DNA of 64,000 nt from Streptomyces sp. CG1 (lineage in GTDB: Bacteria; Actinomycetota; Actinomycetes; Streptomycetales; Streptomycetaceae): NCBI RefSeq assembly GCF_041080625.1, contig NZ_CP163518.1, forward strand, positions 7,247,501-7,311,500, read 5' to 3'. The position numbers were made by a program, and so were the translations under genes. Shown piece after piece: positions 36,814 through 45,758 of the stretch; position 1 is the stretch's first letter; every line of letters starts with the position of its first letter. Below the pieces are notes generated by a model. It saw only the letters and a program-made list of their open reading frames with translations, was not told the origin of the DNA and ran no database searches.

Positions 36814-38552
36814 GCCGCTCGAAGGGACGCGAGGTGAGCCGGGCGATCCACGTCGACCCGTATGCCTACGCCGCCACCCACGGCCCCCGCGCCGGCGACC
36901 GCATCCGCCTCGGCGACTCCGGGCTCACCGTCCGCGTGGAGTCCGACTCCCAGCGCTACGGCGACGAGTTCCTGGCCGGCTTCGGCAAGACCGCCCGGGA
37001 CGGACTGCACCTGAAGGCAGCCGCTGTCCGCGAGACCTGTGACGTGGTCATCAGCAACGTGGTCGTGATCGACGCCGTGCAGGGCATCCGCAAAGTCTCC
37101 ATCGGCATCCGGGAAGGCCGGATCTGCTCGATCGGGCGCGCCGGCAACCCGGACACCCTCGACGGTGTCGACGTCGTCGTCGGCACGGGCACCTCGATCG
37201 TCTCCGGCGAGGGGCTCATCGCCACCGCCGGGGCCGTCGACACCCATGTCCATCTGCTGTCGCCGCGCATCATGGAGGCCTCCCTCGCCTCCGGCGTGAC
37301 CACGGTCATCGGGCAGGAGTTCGGCCCGGTGTGGGGCGTCGGCGTCAACTCGCCCTGGGCCCTCAGGCACGCCTTCAACGCCTTCGACGCCTGGCCGGTC
37401 AACATCGGCTTCCTGGGCCGGGGTTCGTCCTCCTCCGACGCGCCGCTCATCGAGGCGCTGGCCGAGGGCGGGGCGTCCGGCTTCAAGGTGCACGAGGACA
37501 TGGGCGCCCATACGCGGGCCCTGGACACGGCCCTGCGCGTCGCCGAGGAGCACGACGTCCAGGTCGCCCTGCACAGCGACGGCCTGAACGAGTGCCTGTC
37601 GGTCGAGGACACCCTGCGCGTCCTCGAAGGCCGGACGATCCACGCCTTCCACATCGAGGGCTGCGGCGGCGGACACGTCCCCAACGTGCTGAAGATGGCC
37701 GGCGTCCCGAACGTCATCGGCTCCTCCACCAACCCCACCCTGCCCTTCGGCCGGGACGCGGTCGCCGAGCACTACGGCATGATCGTCTCCGTCCACGACC
37801 TCAAGCCCGACCTCCCCGGCGACGCCGCGATGGCCCGCGACCGCATCCGCGCCGGCACCATGGGCGCCGAGGACGTGCTGCACGACCTGGGTGCGATCGG
37901 CATCACCTCCTCCGACGCCCAGGGCATGGGCCGCGCCGGTGAGACCGTCCGCCGTACGTTCGCCATGGCAGGCAAGATGAAGGCCGAGCTGGGGCCCCTG
38001 CTTCCCCATGACGGGGAGGGCGGCGACAGCGAGGGCGACGACAACGCCCGCGTCCTGCGCTACATGGCCAAGCTGACGATCAACCCGGCCATCGCGCACG
38101 GCCTCGCCCACGAGGTCGGCTCGATCGAGGCCGGCAAGCTCGCCGACATCGTGCTGTGGCGCCCGGAGTACTTCGGCGCCAAGCCGCAGCTCGTCCTCAA
38201 GTCCGGCTTCCCGGCGTACGGCGTGGTCGGCGACCCCAACGCGGCCACCGACACCTGCGAACCCCTCGTACTGGGCCCGCAGTTCGGCTCGTACGGCGCC
38301 ACGGCCGCCGACATCTCCGTCGCGTTCGTCGCCCAGGCCGCCGTCGACCAGGGGGGCGACCAGATGCCCACCCGGCGCAGGAGGGTCGCCGTGCGCGGCA
38401 CCCGGGGCATCGGCCCCGCCGATCTGCGGCTGAACGCCCGGGTCGGAGCGGTCGACGTCGACCAGCGCACCGGTCTGGTCACCCTCGACGGCGACCCGCT
38501 GCGCTCCGCGCCCGCCGACTCCGTCTCCCTCAACCGCCTCTACTTCCTCTAA
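36810..38552 (+). CDS. ureC: Urease alpha-like subunit with altered substrate pocket
   Basis: A 580-residue urease alpha homologue. All nickel ligands are present: His pair in DTHVHLL (about 143), carbamylated Lys and His in GFKVHED (about 225), His in ALHSDGLNE and in FHIEGCGGGH, Asp in SSDAQGMGR (about 366). The catalytic His of the flap is kept. Differences from textbook urease: the flap CHH reads VHD (MIVSVHDLKP), HSDTLNE reads HSDGLNE, and the GGGTGPAAGTHATTCTPGP loop is replaced by a shorter GQEFGPVWGVGVNSPW. Metal centre intact, substrate side changed. No accessory gene (ureD, E, F, G) is near. It may be a urease paralogue for a substituted urea. Confidence 0.88.
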   Translation: MSRSKGREVSRAIHVDPYAYAATHGPRAGDRIRLGDSGLTVRVESDSQRYGDEFLAGFGKTARDGLHLKAAAVRETCDVVISNVVVIDAVQGIRKVSIGIREGRICSIGRAGNPDTLDGVDVVVGTGTSIVSGEGLIATAGAVDTHVHLLSPRIMEASLASGVTTVIGQEFGPVWGVGVNSPWALRHAFNAFDAWPVNIGFLGRGSSSSDAPLIEALAEGGASGFKVHEDMGAHTRALDTALRVAEEHDVQVALHSDGLNECLSVEDTLRVLEGRTIHAFHIEGCGGGHVPNVLKMAGVPNVIGSSTNPTLPFGRDAVAEHYGMIVSVHDLKPDLPGDAAMARDRIRAGTMGAEDVLHDLGAIGITSSDAQGMGRAGETVRRTFAMAGKMKAELGPLLPHDGEGGDSEGDDNARVLRYMAKLTINPAIAHGLAHEVGSIEAGKLADIVLWRPEYFGAKPQLVLKSGFPAYGVVGDPNAATDTCEPLVLGPQFGSYGATAADISVAFVAQAAVDQGGDQMPTRRRRVAVRGTRGIGPADLRLNARVGAVDVDQRTGLVTLDGDPLRSAPADSVSLNRLYFL

Positions 38553-38568
38553 GGATCCGGGAATTCAC

Positions 38569-39609
38569 ATGACCACCCCCGCCGCCGACGGCTTCCGTAT
38601 GCCCGCCGAGTGGACCCCGCACGAGCGCACCTGGATGGCGTGGCCGGGTCCCAACCCCACCTTCGACGACCCCGAGGACCTCGCCGCCTCCCGGATCGCC
38701 TGGGCGTCCGTGGCCCGTGCGATCCGCCGCTTCGAGCCGGTGACCGTGGTGTGCGGCCCCGGCCAGTCCGCCGAGGCGCAGACGCTGCTCGGCCCCGGCA
38801 TCGACACCGTCGAGCGGGAGCTGGACGACGCCTGGATGCGGGACATCGGCCCCACCTTCCTCACCAACGGCCAGGGCGGACTGGCCGCCGTGGACTGGAC
38901 GTTCAACGGCTGGGGCGCCCAGGACTGGGCCCGCTGGGAGCACGACTCGAAGATCGCGGCGTATGTCTGCGACCTCGCGGGCGTGAAGACGTACGCCTCG
39001 AAGCTGGTCAACGAGGGCGGCGCGATCCACGTCGACGGCGAGGGCACCGTACTGCTCACGGAGACCGTGCAGCTCGGCCCCGAGCGCAACCCGCACTGGT
39101 CGCGCGCGGAGGTGGAGGCCGAGATCCACGCCCACCTCGGTACGGAGAAGGCGATCTGGCTGCCGCGCGGCCTCACCGGTGACTACCCTCCCTACGGCTT
39201 CGGCACCCTCGGCCACGTCGACATCGTCGCCGCGTTCGCCCGCCCCGGCGTGGTCGTCGCCCACCACCAGCCGGACCCCGCGCACCCCGACTTCGAGGTC
39301 ACCAAGGAGGTCATCGGCCTGCTGAAGTCGGCGACCGACGCGCGCGGCCGCAAGCTGGAGGTCGTGGAGGTCCCCGCGCCGACCGTTCTGGAGTCCGACG
39401 GCCACTGGGCCGACTACTCCTACATCAACCACTACATCTGCAACGGCGGCCTGGTGCTGTGCGGCTTCGACGACCCGCGCGACGAGATCGCCGCCGGGAT
39501 CTTCCGCCGGCTGTTCCCCGGGCGGACGGTCACCCTGGTGGACGCGCGTACGATCTTTGCGGGTGGGGGCGGCATCCACTGCATCACCCAGCAGCAGCCG
39601 AAGGCATGA
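38569..39609 (+). CDS. aguA: Agmatine deiminase
   Basis: A 346-residue peptidyl-arginine-deiminase-fold enzyme that converts agmatine to N-carbamoylputrescine and ammonia. Active-site elements are seen: WMRDIGPTFL, LVNEGGAIHVDGEGT, the His in LGHVDIVAAF and the nucleophilic Cys (about 338) in GGGGIHCITQQQP. It starts 16 bases after ureC. The usual next enzyme, N-carbamoylputrescine amidohydrolase (AguB), is not in the window, which makes the neighbouring divergent urease of interest. ATG at 38569 is used. Confidence 0.94.
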   Translation: MTTPAADGFRMPAEWTPHERTWMAWPGPNPTFDDPEDLAASRIAWASVARAIRRFEPVTVVCGPGQSAEAQTLLGPGIDTVERELDDAWMRDIGPTFLTNGQGGLAAVDWTFNGWGAQDWARWEHDSKIAAYVCDLAGVKTYASKLVNEGGAIHVDGEGTVLLTETVQLGPERNPHWSRAEVEAEIHAHLGTEKAIWLPRGLTGDYPPYGFGTLGHVDIVAAFARPGVVVAHHQPDPAHPDFEVTKEVIGLLKSATDARGRKLEVVEVPAPTVLESDGHWADYSYINHYICNGGLVLCGFDDPRDEIAAGIFRRLFPGRTVTLVDARTIFAGGGGIHCITQQQPKA

Positions 39610-39628
39610 ACATGTAGGAGAGTCACAG

Positions 39629-40237
39629 ATGGCCGGTGCGGCACGGGCGCGGAAGAACGCGCCGCCGCGCGAGGAGGTACTCGCCGCCGCCATGGACATG
39701 ATCGCCGAGCGCGGTCTGGAGAAGCTCACCATGGCGGCGCTCGGCCGTGAGGTGGGCATGAGCAGCGGCCATCTCCTCTACTACTTCCGCTCCAAGGACG
39801 AACTGCTGCTGCAGACCCTGGAGTGGAGCGAGGGCCGGCTGGGCGCCGAGCGCGGCCGTCTGCTCGACCGTCCCGGGACGGCCCGGGAGCGCCTGTCCGC
39901 GTACGTCGACCTGTACGTGCCCGACGGCCACCGCGATCCGCACTGGACGCTGTGGCTGGAGGTGTGGAACCGCTCGCAGAACGCGGACGACGAGGCGCGA
40001 GCCCGCCAGGCCGCGATCGAGGGGGCCTGGCATCGCGACCTGGTCGCGCTGATCGCCGAGGGGATTTCGCGGGGGGAGTTCCGCAGGGTGGACGCCGATC
40101 GCTTCGCGGCGCGGTTGCGTGCGCTGCTCGACGGCTTCTCGATCCACGTCGCCATCGGCCTGCGCGGTACCGACCGTGGGCAAGTACTGGCGCATGTGCG
40201 GGAGTTCATCGCGGACGGACTCCTCGCCGGCACCTGA
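39629..40237 (+). CDS. TetR-family regulator of the urease/agmatine module
   Basis: A 202-residue TetR protein with a clear N-terminal helix-turn-helix (MIAERGLEKLTMAALGREVG, HLLYYFRSKDELLL) and an all-helical ligand domain. ATG at 39629 follows GTAGGAGAG. It lies 19 bases after aguA and 54 before the transporter, so it is part of the operon. The role as local repressor is inferred from position and from two matching palindromes upstream of ureAB. A short AAAGGA/TCCTTT palindrome (40252-40264) lies in the gap to the next gene. Confidence 0.9.
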   Translation: MAGAARARKNAPPREEVLAAAMDMIAERGLEKLTMAALGREVGMSSGHLLYYFRSKDELLLQTLEWSEGRLGAERGRLLDRPGTARERLSAYVDLYVPDGHRDPHWTLWLEVWNRSQNADDEARARQAAIEGAWHRDLVALIAEGISRGEFRRVDADRFAARLRALLDGFSIHVAIGLRGTDRGQVLAHVREFIADGLLAGT

Positions 40238-40291
40238 GACCCGGACCGGGTAAAGGAATCCTTTCCTCCAGCGCCGGGCAGGTTACCGCGC

Positions 40292-41614
40292 ATGGGACGA
40301 CAACACTGGAAGAAGATCTGGGTCGGGTCGGCGGGGAACATGGTCGAGTGGTTCGACTGGTTCGTGTACGCGAGCTTCGCCACCTATTTCGCCGGCGCGT
40401 TCTTCCCGAGTGGCAACCCCACCGCCCAGCTGATGAACACCGCCGGCATCTTCGCCGTCGGCTTCTTCATGCGCCCGGTGGGCGGCTGGCTGCTGGGCCG
40501 GGTCGGCGACCGCAAGGGCCGCAAGGCGGCGCTGATGCTGACCGTCACGCTGATGTCGGCCTCGGCGATCCTCATCGCCGCCGCCCCGACCTACGCGGTC
40601 GCCGGCTACGGCGGCGCGTTCGTGCTACTCGTCGCCCGCCTGCTGCAGGGCCTGTCGGTGGGCGGTGAGTACGCGGCCAGCGCCACGTATCTCACGGAGG
40701 CCTCGGACCCGAAGCGGCGCGGATTCGCCTCCAGCTTCCAGTACGTCTCCATGACCGCCGGCCAGATCGTCGGCCTCGGACTGCAGATCATCCTGCAGCG
40801 GACCATGTCCGACAGCGCGCTGCACAGTTACGGCTGGCGCATCCCGTTCATCGTAGGCGCGCTCGGCGCGGCGATCATCTTCTATCTGCGCCGCACCATG
40901 CTGGAGACAGAGGTGTACGAGGAGGACGCCTCCCACGCCGAGGAGCGCGGCACCCTGCGCGCGCTGTGGCAGCACAAGCGGGAGGCGTTCCTGGTCATCG
41001 CCCTCACCATGGGCGGCACGGTCGCGTACTACACGTACACCACCTATCTGACGAAGTACCTGTCCAACTCGGCCGGCCTGTCCAAACAGACGGCGACGCT
41101 CGTCTCCTTCGCCGCGCTGATCGTCTTCGCCTGTCTGCAGCCGCTCGCCGGCGCGCTGTCGGACCGGATCGGCCGCCGTCCGCTGCTCATCACCTTCGCG
41201 GTCGGCTCCACCTTCCTCACCGTGCCGATCATGACCCTGCTCAAGCACGCGGACAGCTTCTGGCCGGCGTTCGGGCTCGCCCTGCTCGCGCTGGTCGTCG
41301 TCACCGGCTACACCTCGATCAACGCCTGTGTGAAGGCCGAGCTGTTCCCGACCGGCGTCCGCGCGCTCGGCGTGGCCCTGCCGTACGCCATCGGCAACGC
41401 GCTCTTCGGCGGCACCGCGGAGTACATCGCCCTGTGGTTCAAGAAGGCCGGGATCGAGTCGGGCTTCTTCTGGTACGTGGCGGGCTGCGCCGCCGTATCC
41501 CTTGTGGTGTACGTCACCATGCGCGAGACGAAGGACCTGCATCTGGCCCGGGTGACGGCCGGTCAGGAAGCCGGAGCGGGCTCCGGGGAGTCCAGTCTGA
41601 CGACCGCATCCTGA
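40292..41614 (+). CDS. MFS transporter, metabolite:H+ symporter (MHS) type
   Basis: A 440-residue, 12-helix carrier like ProP/KgtP. The family marks are strong: GNMVEWFDWFVYASFATYFA in helix 1, FFMRPVGGWLLGRVGDRKGR, RLLQGLSVGGEYAASATYLT and the loop SDRIGRRPLL. MHS transporters import dicarboxylates, betaine-type solutes, or other small organic ions. As last gene of the urease/agmatine unit, it may import agmatine, putrescine or a ureido compound; that is inference. ATG at 40292 is used; no strong ribosome site. Confidence 0.9.
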   Translation: MGRQHWKKIWVGSAGNMVEWFDWFVYASFATYFAGAFFPSGNPTAQLMNTAGIFAVGFFMRPVGGWLLGRVGDRKGRKAALMLTVTLMSASAILIAAAPTYAVAGYGGAFVLLVARLLQGLSVGGEYAASATYLTEASDPKRRGFASSFQYVSMTAGQIVGLGLQIILQRTMSDSALHSYGWRIPFIVGALGAAIIFYLRRTMLETEVYEEDASHAEERGTLRALWQHKREAFLVIALTMGGTVAYYTYTTYLTKYLSNSAGLSKQTATLVSFAALIVFACLQPLAGALSDRIGRRPLLITFAVGSTFLTVPIMTLLKHADSFWPAFGLALLALVVVTGYTSINACVKAELFPTGVRALGVALPYAIGNALFGGTAEYIALWFKKAGIESGFFWYVAGCAAVSLVVYVTMRETKDLHLARVTAGQEAGAGSGESSLTTAS

Positions 41615-41657
41615 GACGGTCGGTGAGCCGGGGGCGAGGCTGTGCCAGACTGCCCCC

Positions 41658-41708
41658 GTGCTCTCGTTCGCCATGATTATGGGCAGCAGGCGCGCCGGTC
41701 CGCAGTGA
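41658..41708 (+). CDS. Possible leader peptide before cimA
   Basis: A 16-residue ORF, VLSFAMIMGSRRAGPQ, runs from GTG 41658 to TGA 41708; an internal ATG at 41673 would give MIMGSRRAGPQ. It has a Leu and an Ile read by the rare ATT codon. GGGGGCGAGG lies about 20 bases upstream, so the ribosome site is not ideal. A terminator with a U tract follows. The arrangement matches attenuation of an isoleucine-pathway gene. Confidence 0.45.
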   Translation: MLSFAMIMGSRRAGPQ

Positions 41709-41763
41709 CCACCTCGTACGACCAGGTGCGGGTGGCCACCGTCGTCCTCGACCCGCGCGCAGA

Positions 41764-41789
41764 CCTCTCGCACCCGCGAGGGGTTTTTT
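41764..41789 (+). terminator. cimA attenuator hairpin with U tract
   Basis: CCTCTCGC (41764-41771) pairs with GCGAGGGG (41776-41783) with one G-U pair and a four-base loop, followed by six T (41784-41789). It lies 114 bases before cimA. GCGGGTG at 41728-41734 can pair instead with CACCCGC at 41771-41777, which would break the terminator: a natural antiterminator. The GAGGGGTTTTTT end is the same as in the ilvB attenuator. Confidence 0.75.
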
Positions 41790-41902
41790 CGTTTTCCGGC
41801 CCACCTTCAGCCGCGAGAACGGAAGCGCGAGGGACCATTGGGGGACGGTGGAGCCGGTCATTCCGGTAAGACCGAAGATCCACATTCAGGAGCCTTGAGA
41901 CC

Positions 41903-43513
41903 ATGACCGAGACGGCAACCAGCGAGCTCGACGACTCGTTCCACGTCTTCGACACGACGCTGCGCGACGGCGCGCAGCGCGAGGGCATCAACCTCACCGT
42001 CGCGGACAAGCTCGCCATCGCACGGCACCTGGACGACTTCGGCGTCGGCTTCATCGAGGGCGGCTGGCCCGGCGCGAACCCCCGGGACACCGAGTTCTTC
42101 GCCCGAGCGCAGGCCGAGATCGACTTCCGGCACGCCCAGCTGGTCGCCTTCGGCGCCACCCGGCGCGCCGGCGCCAAGGCCGCCGATGACCCCCAGGTCA
42201 ACGCCCTGCTGGAGTCCGGCGCCCCGGTGATCACGCTGGTCGCCAAGTCGCACGACCGGCATGTGGAGCTGGCGCTGCGCACCACGCTGGACGAGAACCT
42301 GGAGATGGTCCGCGACACGGTGTCGTACCTGAAGGACCAGGGCCGCCGGGTCTTCGTGGACTGCGAGCACTTCTTCGACGGCTACCGCGCCAACCCCGAG
42401 TACGCGAAGGCGGTCGTACGGGCCGCTTCGGAGGCCGGCGCGGACGTGGTCGTCCTGTGCGACACCAACGGCGGCATGCTCCCCGCCCAGATCCACGCGG
42501 TCGTCGCCACGGTCCTCGCCGACACCGGCGCCCGGCTAGGCATCCACGCCCAGGACGACACCGGCTGCGCGGTGGCGAACACGCTGGCGGCCGTGGACGC
42601 CGGCGCGACCCACGTGCAGTGCACGGCCAACGGCTACGGCGAGCGTGTCGGCAACGCCAACCTCTTCCCGGTCGTCGCGGCCCTGGAGCTGAAGTACGGC
42701 AAGAAGGTGCTGCCCGACGGCAAGCTCCGCGAGACGACGCGGATCTCGCACGCCATCGCCGAGGTCGTCAACCTCACGCCGTCGACGCACCAGCCGTACG
42801 TAGGAGTGTCCGCCTTCGCGCACAAGGCCGGTCTGCACGCCTCCGCGATCAAGGTCGACCCGGACCTGTACCAGCACATCGACCCCGAGCTGGTCGGCAA
42901 CACCATGCGCATGCTGGTCTCCGACATGGCGGGCCGTGCGTCGGTGGAGCTGAAGGGCAAGGAGCTGGGCGTCGACCTGGGCGGCGACCGCGAGCTGGTC
43001 GGCCGGGTGGTGGAACGCGTCAAGGAACGCGAGCTCAAGGGCTACACGTACGAAGCGGCGGACGCCAGCTTCGAACTGCTGCTGCGGGCCGAGGTCGAGG
43101 GGAGGCCCCTGAAGTACTTCGACGTGGAGTCCTGGCGGGCCATCGTCGAGGACCGTCCCGACGGCACCCACGCCAACGAGGCCACGGTGAAGCTGTGGGC
43201 CAAGAGCGAGCGGATCGTCGCCACGGCGGAGGGCAACGGCCCGGTGAACGCCCTCGACCGCGCCCTGCGCGTGGCGCTCGAAAAGATCTACCCCCAGCTC
43301 GCCAAGCTGGACCTGGTCGACTACAAGGTCCGCATCCTGGAGGGCAAGCACGGCACCCAGTCCACGACCCGGGTGCTGATCTCCACCTCGGACGGCTCCG
43401 GCGAGTGGTCCACGGTGGGCGTCGCCGAGAACGTCATCGCCGCCTCCTGGCAGGCCCTGGAGGACGCGTACACGTACGGACTGCTGCGGGCGGGCGTGGA
43501 ACCGGCCGAGTAG
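41903..43513 (+). CDS. cimA: (R)-Citramalate synthase
   Basis: A 536-residue HMGL/isopropylmalate-synthase-type enzyme. The barrel begins VFDTTLRDGAQREGINLT, metal site and lid region are LCDTNGGMLP and GIHAQDDTGCAVANTL, NGYGERVGNANL. The C-terminal LeuA-type regulatory domain (about residues 400-530) is present. The sequence type (GAQREGIN, EGGWPGANPRD) is that of citramalate synthases, which condense pyruvate and acetyl-CoA to give 2-ketobutyrate for isoleucine. Often annotated as 2-isopropylmalate synthase. ATG at 41903 follows AGGAGCC. Confidence 0.92.
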   Translation: MTETATSELDDSFHVFDTTLRDGAQREGINLTVADKLAIARHLDDFGVGFIEGGWPGANPRDTEFFARAQAEIDFRHAQLVAFGATRRAGAKAADDPQVNALLESGAPVITLVAKSHDRHVELALRTTLDENLEMVRDTVSYLKDQGRRVFVDCEHFFDGYRANPEYAKAVVRAASEAGADVVVLCDTNGGMLPAQIHAVVATVLADTGARLGIHAQDDTGCAVANTLAAVDAGATHVQCTANGYGERVGNANLFPVVAALELKYGKKVLPDGKLRETTRISHAIAEVVNLTPSTHQPYVGVSAFAHKAGLHASAIKVDPDLYQHIDPELVGNTMRMLVSDMAGRASVELKGKELGVDLGGDRELVGRVVERVKERELKGYTYEAADASFELLLRAEVEGRPLKYFDVESWRAIVEDRPDGTHANEATVKLWAKSERIVATAEGNGPVNALDRALRVALEKIYPQLAKLDLVDYKVRILEGKHGTQSTTRVLISTSDGSGEWSTVGVAENVIAASWQALEDAYTYGLLRAGVEPAE

Positions 43514-43526
43514 CCACAGTGGAGGT

Positions 43527-43952
43527 ATGACCACAGACCGCACCGATCCGCTGTCCCGGGCCCGTGTCGCGACCCGGCTGCCCGCCGGGGACCTGGACCG
43601 GGCCCGGCGCTTCTACGCCGAGAAACTCGGCCTGGACCCGGTGGACGAACGCCCCGGCGGGCTGCTGTACCGCTGCGGTGGCGTCGACTTCGTCGTCTTC
43701 CGCTCCACCGGAGCCTCACCCGGCACCTTCACCCAGATGGCGTTCGAGGTCGACGACCTGGAGTCGGTGGTGACGGAGCTGCGGCGCCGGGGCGTGGTCT
43801 TCGAGGACGTGGACGCCCCCGGCTTCCACACCCGCAACGGCATCGCCGAGATCGAGGGCAACTACCCGAGCAAGGGCGCCCGCGGCGAGCGCGCGGTCTG
43901 GTTCCGGGACAGCGAGGGCAACCTGATGGGGATCGGCGAGCCGACGCGATAG
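43527..43952 (+). CDS. VOC-fold (glyoxalase/bleomycin-resistance) protein
   Basis: A 141-residue small metal- or ligand-binding protein with the beta-alpha-beta-beta-beta repeats of the vicinal oxygen chelate fold (RLPAGDLDRARRFYAEKLGL, and WFRDSEGNLMGIGEP at the end, where E-G-N-L is the second metal-side motif). It starts 14 bases after cimA and may be read through from it. Such proteins are glyoxalases, dioxygenases or drug binders; this one cannot be assigned. ATG at 43527 follows GTGGAGG. Confidence 0.88.
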   Translation: MTTDRTDPLSRARVATRLPAGDLDRARRFYAEKLGLDPVDERPGGLLYRCGGVDFVVFRSTGASPGTFTQMAFEVDDLESVVTELRRRGVVFEDVDAPGFHTRNGIAEIEGNYPSKGARGERAVWFRDSEGNLMGIGEPTR

Positions 43953-44001
43953 CCGGATGCTGAATTCGGGGCGCCTGCCATGTGCTGTACTCACGGTGTG
44001 C

Positions 44002-44601
44002 TCACGGCGCCCGCCAGATGTTGTCGAAGGCGGCGTTCTCGATGCGGCGCCGCTCGCGCACGGCCCCCAGCTCGGTCACCGCGTCGCCGACGGCGACCAG
44101 AACGGTGACGACCGCCTCGTCGCCGGGCTCCTCCTCGGGTGGCCGCTCGCCCTGGACGCCCAGGGGGGCGGCGAGCCCGGCGAGCACCGGTTCGCGGGAC
44201 CACCAGCGATCGGCGGCGTGCCGCCGCGCCGGGGTGTCGGCCACCGCTGCCTTTTCCGCCCTCAGGGGCCAGCGACGGGGCTTCCCGGAGAGCTGCCCGG
44301 CGGCGTCCAGGGCATCGCGATAGGCCACGGCCAGCCCCTCGCCCCGGCGCCACAGCCAGTCCTCGACCGTCTCGTACGGCTCCTGCCGCACGAGCGCCGC
44401 CTCGGCCGCGTCCAGCATCCGGTCACCGGTGGTCAGCACCGGCCCGGGCACGATGCGCGCACCGTCCAGCCGGAGCGCCCGGGCCCCGAGAAGATCGATC
44501 AACTCGGCCCCCGCGAGCGCCAGCGACAGATCCCCCTGCTCGACAGGCCGCTCACCGGGCACGTCCAGGCTGACGAGGAACAGATCCTGCGGTGTGGTCA
44601 T
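44002..44601 (-). CDS. GPP34 (GOLPH3-like) family protein
   Basis: A 199-residue protein with the helical start MTTPQDLFLVSLDVPGERPV and the later stretch LALAGAELIDLLGARALRLD. This pattern is the actinobacterial GPP34 family, related to eukaryotic Golgi phosphoprotein 3, which binds phosphoinositides; the bacterial role is unknown. ATG at 44601 follows GGTAGGAG closely. The frame remains open far upstream through the tandem repeat array to about 45855, but no start or ribosome site supports an extended protein. Confidence 0.8.
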   Translation of the reverse strand: MTTPQDLFLVSLDVPGERPVEQGDLSLALAGAELIDLLGARALRLDGARIVPGPVLTTGDRMLDAAEAALVRQEPYETVEDWLWRRGEGLAVAYRDALDAAGQLSGKPRRWPLRAEKAAVADTPARRHAADRWWSREPVLAGLAAPLGVQGERPPEEEPGDEAVVTVLVAVGDAVTELGAVRERRRIENAAFDNIWRAP

Positions 44602-44988
44602 ACTCCTACCATGTGCCGCCCACGACCGAACCGCAGCACAGCGACACCCATGTACGACTGGCCTTCCCAGCCGAGTCCGCCTCCGCAGGCCCCCCTGCCG
44701 CCCGAGCCGGCCTTCTCCCGCGCCCAGGGCCTCTCTTTCGCCTCTTGCCGGTGTCGCGGTCCCCGGCACGCACCCCCCAGAGGGGGCATCCCCAGCCGCG
44801 TTGTCGTCGGTCGCCGACGCTCCGCCACGCTCGACTGGAAGGCGCGGTCGCCGGGAGCCGGCCTGATCCGAAAGAAAGGCCCCAGCGCCCGACCTTGCCT
44901 TCCCCCAACGATCAGCACCCGACCACCCTCCTTCGCAGGCCCCCAGCATCCAAGTCCGTCCGCGCGCCCCTCCAGCAGACCGAGCCAA

Positions 44989-45555
44989 CTCTCGTCTGCC
45001 GCCCCCGGCTGCTCGGTCCGTCTTTGCCCACTCGTCGGCTGGCTGGGCGGGCTCTCGTCCGCCGCCCCCGGCTGCTCGGTCCGTCTTCGCCCACTCGTCG
45101 GCTGGCTGGGTCGGCTCTCGCCTGCCGTCCTCGGCTGCTTGGTTTGTCTTTGCCCGCCCGTGGGCTGGCTGGGCGGGCTCTCGCCTGCCGTCCTCGGCTG
45201 CTTGGTTTGTCTTTGCCCGCCCGTGGGCTGGCTGGGCGGGCTCTCGCCTGCCGTCCTCGGCTGCTCGGTCCGTCCTCGCCCACTCGTCGGCTGACTGAGC
45301 CAACTCTCGCCTGCCGCCTATAGCCGCTCGGTTTGCCTTTGCCCACTCGTCGGCTGACTGAGCCGCCTCTCGTCCGTCGCCCCCGGCCGCTCGGTCCGTC
45401 CTCGCCCATCCGCCGGCCGACTGGGCCAACTCTCGCCCGCCGCACCCCAGCCGCTCGGTTCGTCTTCGCCGACCCGTCGGCCGACCGAGCTGGTTCTCGC
45501 TCCCCCAGCTGCGCCACTCCGTCCTTGCCCACCCCCCGGCCGACCGAGCTGGCTC
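44989..45555 (+). repeat. 63-bp tandem repeat array, about nine copies
   Basis: The marker CTCTCG recurs at 44989, 45052, 45115, 45178, 45241, 45304, 45367 and 45430, exactly 63 bases apart, and as a diverged copy near 45493; more decayed units run to about 45690. Copies at 45115-45177 and 45178-45240 are identical, and each includes CCCGCCC...GGGCGGG able to form a hairpin. Since 63 is a multiple of 3, reading frames stay open on both strands, but no frame shows the strong GC3 bias of real genes here. The array fills most of the 1157-base gap between GPP34 and GH30 genes. The part from 44602 to 44988 holds nothing that I can identify beyond a CCCCCCAGAGGGGG foldback at about 44773. Confidence 0.85.
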
Positions 45556-45758
45556 TCGCTCCCCCAGCTGCGCCAGTCCGCCCACGCCCGCCCTCCGGCC
45601 GATCGAGTCGGCCCGCACCCCCAGCCCCCCCGCGTCCGCCCACCCCCACCCCCCGGCCGACCGAACCCGTCCCGCGCCCGCCCTCCAGCCGAGCGAGACG
45701 GGTGGTGGGTGGGCATAGGGCGGGGGGCCAGGGGGCGGGGCCCCTGGTGGGGCGGCGG

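Noticed and set aside
41705-41869. A Val-rich peptide (VTTSYDQVRVATVVL) as the cimA leader
   Set aside because: Its frame continues through the terminator and U tract, which does not suit attenuation; the shorter Ile-containing ORF ending at 41708 is better placed.
43957-45294. Plus-strand frame of 445 codons over the GPP34 gene and array
   Set aside because: Low-complexity translation, no ribosome site, weak codon bias; a shadow of GPP34 and repeats.
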